Source: Acidobacteriota bacterium (lineage in GTDB: Bacteria; Acidobacteriota; Terriglobia; Bryobacterales; Bryobacteraceae). From it: 64,000 nt of DNA. The notes below the pieces were generated by a model. The model saw only the letters and a program-made list of their open reading frames with translations, made no database searches and had not been told where the DNA came from. The stretch is from contig QHXW01000089.1 in NCBI GenBank assembly GCA_003223115.1, positions 40,652 through 104,651 of the forward strand, read 5' to 3'. Position numbers and translations under genes: made by a program. Positions 7,616 through 14,777 of this stretch are shown piece after piece. How positions within the stretch are numbered: the first letter of the stretch is position 1; every line of letters starts with the position of its first letter.

Positions 7616-9193
7616 ATGGCCGTAAAAATCGAGAAGGGCGGATGGTTTCTCATTTTCCTGATCGGGCTGGGCTTGGTCGGCTATAGCCTCGACAAGTACG
7701 GGATTGTGAACCTGCGGGGAAAGTTCGGCTCACGTTCCGATACGACGCCGGGCGGAAGTGTCGACACATCCAAGCCCCTGGTGCTGCCGGTTGCGGCGGC
7801 AGCCGACTCCAATTGCAACAACGTGCGCGTGCGCGTCAATATCTGGGTGGGGTGCGCCGCCGGCCTCGTCGCCAATGGCGGTCTCGATACCGCGGGCGGT
7901 TCGATCTATGACAAGAAGGGTCTCAAGGTCAGTTTCAAAATCGTAGATGACTGGACCGAAGGCGCCGCAGCGCTCGCTACCAACAATGTCGACGTCATGC
8001 TCACAACCGCCGACGTGTGGGCCAAAGACTACGCTCAGCTTCAGGACAAAGGATTCGGCTCCCACGCATTCTTCATGGTCGATTGGTCGCGTGGCGCCGA
8101 TGGCGTGATTGGCAAGCAGGGTATCAACAGCATCGAAGGCCTGGCGGGCAAGACGGTAGCGTTCGCGCCTTACACGCCTTCGCATTTCCTGCTGTGGAAC
8201 GGCCTGAAAAGCTCGGGGCTCAGCACCGATCAGCGTCGCGAGATCTTCTCCAAGGCTGTACATACCAAAGACGGTATCGAGCCTGCGACACTGTTTGCGC
8301 AGCAAAAAGTGGATGCCGCCGTGGCTTGGGACCCGGACATGAGCGATGCCGTCACCAAGCGCTCCGGATCGAAGAAAATCTATGACACGCGCATTGCCAA
8401 CCGGTTGATCGCCGATATTCTCGTGGTCAGCGATCGCTTCGCATCGCGCTGCCCTCAGGCCGTTGTGAAGCTGGCTGAGGGCTGGCTCGAAGGCGTCGAA
8501 TTCATCAAAGCGCAGCCCAACCGCGCGTACACCTTGATCGGCACCATCAAGGATTTCAACATTCCCGAGGACCTCGCTAAAAGCATGCTGGGCGGCGTCA
8601 AGCTCGCCGACTATGCCGATAACAAATCTTTCTTCGGCACGCGCGGCGCGGACTCCGACTACAACAATATTTTCAAGATGGCCCAGGAAATGTACCGCGA
8701 AGAGCGCGTCATCAAGCGCAACTCCGATCCGGAGTCGAGCGTGGACCGCCGCTTCCTCGATCCGCTGAGCGGCAAATTCTCAAGTGCTTCTTCGGAAACG
8801 CCGATTGAATACAAGGAACCCTCGAAAGGCGCGGTGCCGATTGCCACCCAGCGCCGGTCCATTTACTTCGAAACCAACTCGGCGAAGATGGGTCTCGACT
8901 CGCGCGCCGTTGTCGATGAGATCGGCAGCTTCATGAAAGCCTACGAAAATACAGTGGTCGACATCGACGGCAACACCGACGCGTCCGGCTCGCACGCGCA
9001 CAATGTCCAGCTTTCGCGGGAACGCGCCGAAGCCGTGAAGCAGTATCTGGTCGAAAAATACAGATTCCCAACGACACGCATGCGCACGGTCGGCAACGGC
9101 CCAGACCGGCCAGTTGCCGACAATTCGTCCCCTGAGGGCAGGGAGAAGAACCGGCGGACAGATATCAAGGTGTACCCGAATCCAGCGGGGTAA
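7616..9193 (+). CDS. Membrane-anchored NitT/TauT-type substrate-binding protein fused to OmpA peptidoglycan-binding domain
   Basis: 525 residues. Residues 8-24 (GWFLIFLIGLGLVGYSL) form a transmembrane anchor without a clear cleavage site. After a Gly/Ser/Pro linker, residues ~62-385 match periplasmic binding proteins of nitrate/sulfonate/taurine transporters (VRVRVNIWVGCAAG, NNVDVMLTTADVW, GKTVAFAPYTPSHFLLW, KVDAAVAWDPD). Residues ~405-523 are an OmpA-like domain with the Asp of GNTDASGS, LSRERAEAVKQYLV and GREKNRRTDI, the residues that bind meso-diaminopimelate. The protein could therefore link the inner-membrane permease to peptidoglycan. Permease and ATPase genes follow, so the pair may sense or carry a ligand at the wall. 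Ligand unknown. Confidence 0.88.
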   Translation: MAVKIEKGGWFLIFLIGLGLVGYSLDKYGIVNLRGKFGSRSDTTPGGSVDTSKPLVLPVAAAADSNCNNVRVRVNIWVGCAAGLVANGGLDTAGGSIYDKKGLKVSFKIVDDWTEGAAALATNNVDVMLTTADVWAKDYAQLQDKGFGSHAFFMVDWSRGADGVIGKQGINSIEGLAGKTVAFAPYTPSHFLLWNGLKSSGLSTDQRREIFSKAVHTKDGIEPATLFAQQKVDAAVAWDPDMSDAVTKRSGSKKIYDTRIANRLIADILVVSDRFASRCPQAVVKLAEGWLEGVEFIKAQPNRAYTLIGTIKDFNIPEDLAKSMLGGVKLADYADNKSFFGTRGADSDYNNIFKMAQEMYREERVIKRNSDPESSVDRRFLDPLSGKFSSASSETPIEYKEPSKGAVPIATQRRSIYFETNSAKMGLDSRAVVDEIGSFMKAYENTVVDIDGNTDASGSHAHNVQLSRERAEAVKQYLVEKYRFPTTRMRTVGNGPDRPVADNSSPEGREKNRRTDIKVYPNPAG

Positions 9194-9208
9194 TTATGCA
9201 TAATCTGT

Positions 9209-9221
9209 GGTCCCGCGGACC
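9209..9221. repeat. REP-like palindrome GGTCCCGCGGACC, left of RAYT remnant
   Basis: A perfect palindromic arm pair GGTCC/GGACC around CGC, followed by a C-rich stretch. It sits between the binding-protein gene and the decayed REP-associated transposase. The right end of the remnant (9821-9865) shares the GGTCCGC core in inverted form, as expected for REP elements flanking a RAYT gene. Confidence 0.5.
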
Positions 9222-9237
9222 CCCGGTCGCCCCATCC

Positions 9238-9775
9238 CGCACTTGACCAGCGATATTCTGGTGCTTCTCGCACCAAACCCGCCCGGGTCGGATTCTGCTC
9301 GATGTAGAGCCGGATCTGCTCAAGCTCTTTTTGACCCCGCACTAGCCTGTCGTAACTTTCCTCTAGCCAAAAAGGTCTGCCGATGAGTCCTCACATCTGG
9401 TTTGCTCGTTTGGCGGTGATTCCTTTCAGGAATCTTGTCAGCCGGGGAACGGGAACCAAGACGGTCACGAGCAAATGAACATGATTTGGCATGAGTGCAA
9501 ATGCGTGCAGGGTATAGTGCTTCAGGAGTCGGGCGTTATAGTGAATCGCTTGCACCACCATCCCGGCGATCGCCGGCTGCCGAAGATAGAGCGGGCCGTA
9601 CCGCCCCCCTCATCCAACAGCCGATCCAGTGCGGCAAACGCCCGCCCGGCGTTCACGGTCGCACCTGGGAAGCGTCGATTCATTTCATCGGCAAACTGCC
9701 CGAAAGACGCCAAGTCAGAAACACAGGCTGGCCGATTTCATACCAGTGCGGAAGGCGGCGGCGATAGAAGGGCAA
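9238..9775 (-). pseudogene. REP-associated tyrosine transposase (RAYT), decayed
   Basis: Read on the minus strand, pieces in different frames give a Y1-type (HUH-like) transposase in the right order: LPHWYEIGQPVFLTWRL, then NRRFPGATVNAGRAFAALD, then HAFALMPNHVHLLVTVLVP with the HxH motif, GITAKRAN, EESYDRLV with the likely catalytic Tyr, and QIRLYIEQNPTRAGLV...RWSSAG at the end. At least three frame changes and a stop interrupt it, so it is not functional. It lies inside the PspA/ABC/AAA locus between the binding-protein and permease genes, and is probably a late insertion that separated them. No intact coding gene is seen in 9194-9865. Confidence 0.82.
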
Positions 9776-9820
9776 TTATGGTAGTCAAGAGAATGGCGCG
9801 AACTTCTCAAACTGGAGTAA

Positions 9821-9865
9821 GCCGGCCAAGGGGCCGGCTGCGGACCAGGGGGGCCACCCTACTAA
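9821..9865. repeat. REP-like hairpin, right of RAYT remnant
   Basis: GCCGGCC-aagg-GGCCGGC (9821-9838) forms a 7-bp perfect GC stem, followed by ctgcggaccagggggg and ccaccctac. This resembles a REP unit bordering the RAYT pseudogene. It lies directly before the permease start and could influence its transcription or translation. Confidence 0.55.
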
Positions 9866-10726
9866 GTGCCTGACCTGCTCACAATCCGGAAAGATCTCTC
9901 GCGGCGTACGCGGCTGATCTTGGCTGTGTCCGCGTGGTTGACGGTTGTCATCGCCTGGTTTGGCCTCACGCACTGGGACATTCTGCCGCCATTTTCACTG
10001 CCACGCCCCATGGGGGTTATGCAGGCGTTCGGCCGGCTCTGGACCGAGTACGACCTGCTGGGAAATGTTTTGCAGAGCTGGTGGCGCATTGCCCAGGCGT
10101 TCGCGTGGTGCGCCGTTATCGCTATTCCGCTGGGTCTGCTCATGGGCAGTTTCCGGTGGGTGCACGATCTGGTTAACCCGGTGGCCGCCCCCATGCGTTC
10201 CATGCCCATCACTGCGTTCCTACCGGCCTTCATCGCCTTGTTTGGGATGGAAGAGTCGATGAAGGTAGCGTTCCTCTGGTTCGGCATGTTCTTTTATCTG
10301 CTGGCCGTGGTGGTCGAGGAAGTCAACAAAGTGGACGACAGTCTGCTCGAAACGGCGTGGACACTGGGCGCAAAGCGGCGTAACATTCTGTGGCTGTTGT
10401 TCCGCGCATCTTTTCCGCCGATCTTCGGTTCATTCCGCATCCTCTACGATATCGGCTGGACCTACGTGATCCTGGCGGAAATGGTGAATGCGCGCAAAGG
10501 CGTGGGCTACATGGTTGAAGCGGCGCGCAAGGTGCTCGATTTCGAACGTGTGTATGCTGGCATTATCGCCATCGGCCTTGCGGCGTTCCTGTTTCGGTTT
10601 CTGCTGACATTTTTGGAGTCCCGGCTATTTCCCTGGCGCAGGGTGTCGCGCCCGGCCTCTGAACCGGTTGCGGCGGTGGCCACCGGCGCTCCAGTGAAAA
10701 CGCAAGCCCATGCCGAATCCAATTAA
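9866..10726 (+). CDS. ABC transporter permease, NitT/TauT (SsuC-like) type
   Basis: 286 residues with a GTG start at 9866. Six predicted membrane segments, starting at residues ~15-33. The EAA loop with which permeases contact the ATPase is visible in DDSLLETAWTLGAKRRNILWLLFRASFPPIFGSFR (~153-190), the typical E-A/T-x3-G-A pattern. Family members import nitrate, sulfonates, taurine or similar. With the substrate-binding/OmpA fusion upstream and the ATPase overlapping by 17 bases downstream it makes a complete importer set. The C-terminus has a short Ala/Val-rich cytoplasmic tail. The RAYT/REP insertion sits just upstream. Confidence 0.9.
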   Translation: MPDLLTIRKDLSRRTRLILAVSAWLTVVIAWFGLTHWDILPPFSLPRPMGVMQAFGRLWTEYDLLGNVLQSWWRIAQAFAWCAVIAIPLGLLMGSFRWVHDLVNPVAAPMRSMPITAFLPAFIALFGMEESMKVAFLWFGMFFYLLAVVVEEVNKVDDSLLETAWTLGAKRRNILWLLFRASFPPIFGSFRILYDIGWTYVILAEMVNARKGVGYMVEAARKVLDFERVYAGIIAIGLAAFLFRFLLTFLESRLFPWRRVSRPASEPVAAVATGAPVKTQAHAESN

Positions 10727-11534
10727 GATCAGCGTTCGCGAAATATCCCGCAGCTTTACGGGCGCGCAGGGAACCTGCATCGAGGCGCTGCGCAAGGTAA
10801 GCTTCGAGGTTGAAGATGCCTTCTCGGCGCAGGGTCGCGACATTGGTGAATTCCGGGTGTTGCTCGGCCCTTCGGGTTGCGGAAAATCGACGCTGCTGCG
10901 AATGATCGCCGGTCTGGACCGTCCCGACAGCGGTCAGGTACTGGTGAACGGTAAACCGGTCGACGGTCCGGGCCGCGATCGCGGCATGGTCTTTCAGAAG
11001 TACACGTCGTTTCCCTGGCTGACAGTCGCCGACAACATTGCCTACGGTCCGAAGATCAATGGAGTGCCGGCTGCGGAGCGCCAGCAAATCGTCGATCACC
11101 TCATCGAAGGCGTTGGTCTCGCGGGCTTCGCGAAGTCTTATCCCGACACACTGTCCGGCGGAATGCAGCAACGCGTCGCCATCGCGCGCACGCTGGCCAA
11201 CCGTCCGCAGGTCGTCCTGATGGACGAGCCGTTCGGCGCTCTGGACGCCCAAACCCGCAGCGACATGCAGCAGCTTCTGCTTCGCGTTTGGGATGAAACC
11301 GCCAGTACGATTTTATTTGTGACGCACGATGTAGATGAAGCGATTTATCTTGCGGATCGCGTTTTCATCTTCAGCGCCCGACCCGGTACCATTATGGAAG
11401 ATATCCCGGTTCCTTTCGGGCGTCCGCGGGATCCGGCGGTCAGACAGACCGCGGAGTTTCATGAAATGCAAGAGCATGTGCTCACTTGCTTGCGGCGCGC
11501 GCCCGGAAAGGGTCACGTGAGAGTGAGCGTTTGA
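10710..11534 (+). CDS. ABC transporter ATP-binding protein, NitT/TauT (SsuB-like) type
   Basis: 274 residues with all motors intact: Walker A GPSGCGKST, Q-loop FQKYTSFPWLTV, signature LSGGMQQR, Walker B VVLMDEPFGALD and H-loop VTHDVDEA. It overlaps the permease gene by 17 bases and its stop overlaps the next start (TGATG). The ~12 extra residues between the first strands and Walker A (FEVEDAFSAQGRDIGEF) are longer than usual for SsuB/TauB and could be an additional contact. Since all catalytic motifs are preserved, the complex is expected to hydrolyse ATP. Confidence 0.92.
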   Translation: MPNPIKISVREISRSFTGAQGTCIEALRKVSFEVEDAFSAQGRDIGEFRVLLGPSGCGKSTLLRMIAGLDRPDSGQVLVNGKPVDGPGRDRGMVFQKYTSFPWLTVADNIAYGPKINGVPAAERQQIVDHLIEGVGLAGFAKSYPDTLSGGMQQRVAIARTLANRPQVVLMDEPFGALDAQTRSDMQQLLLRVWDETASTILFVTHDVDEAIYLADRVFIFSARPGTIMEDIPVPFGRPRDPAVRQTAEFHEMQEHVLTCLRRAPGKGHVRVSV

Positions 11535-12400
11535 TGTCGCAGGACGATTCGACCAAGTCCGAGATCAATTACGTCAAAGAGGCCGCGAAACTCCAATACA
11601 ACTGGATCACCCTGGCCGGCATAACCGGCTTCGCTCTGGTCTCAGGGAGCGCTCTGCCCTTGCTGCTGGGCGCCGGACTAGAGCTGATGTACCTGTCCCT
11701 GGTCCCGCAGAACAGCCGGTTTCAGCGTCTGGTCCGGTCCTGGAAATACGCGGAAGAGAAACGCGTTCATGACCGGCGGCTCAGCGCTATGTTCCAGGAA
11801 ATTCCTTCGGAGATGCGCCTGCGATATGCCGACCTGGATAAGATCTGCCGGGGCATTAGCGAAAATTACAGCCGCCTCTCCTCCACTTCGCAAATCTTCG
11901 CACAGCAGATGGAAGACAAGCTGGGGGGCCTGCTTCAGGCTTATCTGAGGCTGCTCCACTCGGCGTGGCAGCATCGTGAATACTTGCGAACCACCGATCT
12001 CAACGCCGTTCAGCGGGAACTGTCACAACTTCAAAAAACGCAGGAATCGGAGACGGGCAAGGTGCAGGAGATCAACGGCAAGCGCATCGAGATCCTGAAC
12101 AAGCGAATCGAGAAGTTCAAGAAAATTCGCGAGAACTGCGAAGTGATTGATGCGCAGTGCGCCGCGGTCGAGGACGTGCTCGGACTGGTCCGCGATCAGT
12201 CGGTCACCATGCGCGATCCCCAGCAACTGACCGATCATCTGGAGGGCCTGGTTCACGACGTCGAACAGACCGAGGAGACGGTCCGCGAAGTCGAAAACAT
12301 CTTCGAGAATGTTCCCGACATGAGCGGGATTGCGCCCATGCCTTCCGATACCGACAACACGGGTAGCGGAGCGGCGGCGAGGAACCGGGTCCGGAACTGA
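11534..12400 (+). CDS. Membrane-associated coiled-coil protein of the PspA/ABC/AAA locus
   Basis: 288 residues from the ATG at 11534, which overlaps the ATPase stop. The longer open frame from 11486 is less likely. Residues ~20-50 (NWITLAGITGFALVSGSALPLLLGAGLELMYLSLV) form a hydrophobic hairpin with two short helices. The rest is a long helical, charged coiled coil (~60-265) with a Ser/Asp/Thr tail. I recognise no named family. Its conserved position between the ABC ATPase and the AAA ATPase, and its build, suggest an inner-membrane scaffold that could connect the transporter or PspA with the AAA motor. Confidence 0.75.
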   Translation: MSQDDSTKSEINYVKEAAKLQYNWITLAGITGFALVSGSALPLLLGAGLELMYLSLVPQNSRFQRLVRSWKYAEEKRVHDRRLSAMFQEIPSEMRLRYADLDKICRGISENYSRLSSTSQIFAQQMEDKLGGLLQAYLRLLHSAWQHREYLRTTDLNAVQRELSQLQKTQESETGKVQEINGKRIEILNKRIEKFKKIRENCEVIDAQCAAVEDVLGLVRDQSVTMRDPQQLTDHLEGLVHDVEQTEETVREVENIFENVPDMSGIAPMPSDTDNTGSGAAARNRVRN

Positions 12401-12404
12401 ACTG

Positions 12405-14138
12405 ATGTCAACCACGACCCCCGCTTCCACGCAGATGCCCGATTGGGCCCAATCGCTTTCCGAAAAGTACTACTCGCGCACGCTTTCCGTATTTGTTCTT
12501 TATGGCAGCGTAAAGGATTTAGTGCCGCTCGAGCGCGGCGGCTCGACCGACTACGTGCCGCTTCTTGCGTTCCTACAGCAAGGCCTGTTCGGCCGGCGCG
12601 ACCTGGTGTTGACTTACGACCGCGGCGGCGGCTTGAGCTTCGCCCGTCCCGACATGCAAGCGGATTTTCGCAATGCGCTTTCCGGGTACGACAGCTTTCA
12701 TCAAACCAACTATTCGCAATGCCTGCCGCGTAATCCCGACGGCGTTCTGAACATCCTGGATAACTACCTCCGGCTCCGCATCGCGGATGGCAAAAAGATC
12801 GCCCTGATCATCGACTTTGCCGAGACCATTGCACCCGCCGGCGATGTTTCCGGCATGTCCGCCGAGGACCGGAACGCGCTGGTCATTCTGAAACGCTGGG
12901 CGCAGAATCCGGAATTCTTGCGAGCGGATATCACCATCTGTCTGATCGCGGAAAACCAGATCGAATTGAATCAGGGCATCGTGCAGAGTCCGGGGGTGGC
13001 TTCGGTTCAGATTCCTTTGCCAGATGAAGGCGAGCGGCTGCAGTTCATTCGCGCGCAACTAGCTGCCGCGCCTCTGCCACCGGGTTCCGACGTAACCGAC
13101 ACCGCGCTGGCCAACCTCGGCGCAGGCCTCAAGCGCCTCCAACTGCAGAGCCTCACTTCACACGCCGTCCAGAACCAGCGGCCGCTCACCACGAAATTTC
13201 TCACGCAACGCAAAAAGGAGCTGATCGAAGCCGAATCGGGCGGGCTTCTCGAGTTCGTCCAAAGCCGGTTCGATCTCTCGATGGTGGCCGGGCAGGAACA
13301 GGCCAAAAAGAAGCTGCAGAATGCCGCCGCGGCCATTCGCTCGGGTCACACCGACGTGCTGCCCATGGGCTACGTGATCTGCGGCCCGGTGGGCACCGGC
13401 AAAACATTTCTCACCACGTGCTTCGCCGGCGAGATCGGCGTCCCCGTGGTCATGCTCAAGAATTTTCGCAGCATGTGGCAGGGCGTGACCGAGGGCAACC
13501 TCGAACGGGTACTGAACCTTTTGCGCGCCATGTGCCCGATTGCGGTGATGGTGGACGAGGCCGATGCGCAGTTGGGCAACCGTTCCATGTCCGGCGACAG
13601 CGGCGTCAGTAATCGCGTGTTTGCGCAGATCGCGCAATTCATGGGAAACACCGAACTGCGCGGCAAAGTGATCTGGTTCCTGCTGACTAGCCGCCCGGAC
13701 CTGCTGCCGGTGGATTTGAAACGGCAGGGGCGCGCCGAGGAGCACATTGCGTTGTTCTATCCCGAAACGACCGAAGAGAGGCTGGCGATGCTGCGGGCCA
13801 TGTTGAAGAAGACATGTATCAATCTGCCGTCGCCCGATGCCGAGAAGTTTTTCCTGGAGCACTCGGGTGATCTCTCAGGCGCTGATATTGAAGCCGTGCT
13901 CATCCGCGCGCGCATGAAGTCGGTGCTGGAGAATGATGCGGTCATGGATGTTGACGATCTGAAATCGGCGCTCGATGATTTCATCCCACCGTCTTATCCC
14001 ACCGAGATCGAGATGCAGAGCTTGGTCGCCGTTTTGGAATGCACCAGCCGGAGTTTGTTGCCAGCCAAATACAGGGAAATGGACCGGGCCGAGGTCGCCC
14101 GACGCGCTAAGGAGTTGGCCTTATTGAGCCGGGAGTAA
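12405..14138 (+). CDS. AAA family ATPase with degenerate N-terminal and intact C-terminal AAA module
   Basis: 577 residues from the ATG at 12405. The C-terminal module (~315-530) has Walker A GPVGTGKT, Walker B VMVDEADAQ, a sensor-1/second-region-of-homology stretch LLTSRPDLLPVDLKRQGR with candidate Arg fingers, and sensor-2-like SGADIEAVLIRAR. This is the classic AAA pattern shared with Vps4, FtsH and proteasomal ATPases. The N-terminal half (~15-290) has a Walker-B-like IALIIDFAE and a sensor-like ITICLIAENQIEL followed by PLPDEGERLQFIR, but no P-loop, which resembles the degenerate domain in Ycf46-type proteins. No protease domain is present, so remodelling of a protein complex is likely. 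PspA (ESCRT-III fold) is the obvious candidate; this is inferred from the locus. Confidence 0.88.
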   Translation: MSTTTPASTQMPDWAQSLSEKYYSRTLSVFVLYGSVKDLVPLERGGSTDYVPLLAFLQQGLFGRRDLVLTYDRGGGLSFARPDMQADFRNALSGYDSFHQTNYSQCLPRNPDGVLNILDNYLRLRIADGKKIALIIDFAETIAPAGDVSGMSAEDRNALVILKRWAQNPEFLRADITICLIAENQIELNQGIVQSPGVASVQIPLPDEGERLQFIRAQLAAAPLPPGSDVTDTALANLGAGLKRLQLQSLTSHAVQNQRPLTTKFLTQRKKELIEAESGGLLEFVQSRFDLSMVAGQEQAKKKLQNAAAAIRSGHTDVLPMGYVICGPVGTGKTFLTTCFAGEIGVPVVMLKNFRSMWQGVTEGNLERVLNLLRAMCPIAVMVDEADAQLGNRSMSGDSGVSNRVFAQIAQFMGNTELRGKVIWFLLTSRPDLLPVDLKRQGRAEEHIALFYPETTEERLAMLRAMLKKTCINLPSPDAEKFFLEHSGDLSGADIEAVLIRARMKSVLENDAVMDVDDLKSALDDFIPPSYPTEIEMQSLVAVLECTSRSLLPAKYREMDRAEVARRAKELALLSRE

Positions 14139-14147
14139 GCACGGCTG

Positions 14148-14243
14148 CAGCGTTGTCTAAGCTGGGTGTCAAAAACGTTGAAGTTTCGTCATAATTGCCG
14201 AAAGACGGGATGACCGATCTGTGCCGTGGTGATACCGCGAAAC
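14148..14243 (+). repeat. ~95-bp dispersed repeat, copy 2 (uninterrupted)
   Basis: cagcgttgtctaagctgg, gtgtcaaaaacgttgaag, ataattgccgaaagacggga, tgaccg, cgtggtgatacc and cgaaac occur in the same order and orientation as in copy 1 (3447-3495 joined to 5947-6021). It starts 9 bases after the AAA gene stop. Both copies together border the PspA/ABC/AAA locus as direct repeats. Its nature (mobile unit, attachment site, regulatory element) is not known. Confidence 0.85.
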
Positions 14244-14271
14244 AGGACGCCCGCCATCGCGGATTCAGGGG

Positions 14272-14777
14272 TCAGCGGTCCGCGTGCTTTGAGTCTTTCC
14301 AGGGCCCTTTGCCGAAACGGTCGAAGCGACCTTTGTCCTTGGTCTCACCCTTCACGGTCAACTTGGTTTCGCCCACCAGGATGATATCGCCAGTACCACC
14401 TTCGATCATCTGGAATTCAATCGACTGCGGCCCTACGTTGTCCGGACCGTTGACGTGGTAGAGAACACCGCTATCTCGCGCTTTGCCGTCGCGAGGCGCG
14501 TGCGTTTGTTCGCCCCACTTGAAAACCACGTGCAGATCATAGTTCTCGTATTCCTTGTCGGTGCAAAAATAATCGAACTCTACGCCCAATACGTGCACCG
14601 CACCGTGCTTCCACCCGGAAAACATGGCGGGGGTCGTTGTTTTTTTCATCTTTTTCGAGATAGGTGTAAAAGCCGTCCAGGATTTTACCCTTTGAACAGC
14701 TTTACTTTTGGTCCGAGTTGAGAATCTCGAGCCGGTGCTGACGGAACAAATAACAGACAAACGATAAGCAGCATCAT
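14272..14777 (-). pseudogene. DUF1080 (3-keto-disaccharide hydrolase-type) protein, frameshifted
   Basis: The start ATG at 14777 overlaps the amidohydrolase stop and begins a signal peptide (MMLLIVCLLFVPSAPARD). The frame hits a stop right after LFKG. The next frame continues the family sequence (KILDGFYTYLEKDEKNNDPRHVFRV), and a third frame carries the rest: LGVEFDYFCTDKEYENYDLHV, DSGVLYHV, SIEFQMIEGGTGDI. This is the usual DUF1080 jelly-roll pattern. Two indels in 150 bases make the gene non-functional or reveal sequence errors. The C-terminal part looks cut short compared with full-length members. Family members act on disaccharides or related sugars outside the cell. Confidence 0.8.
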
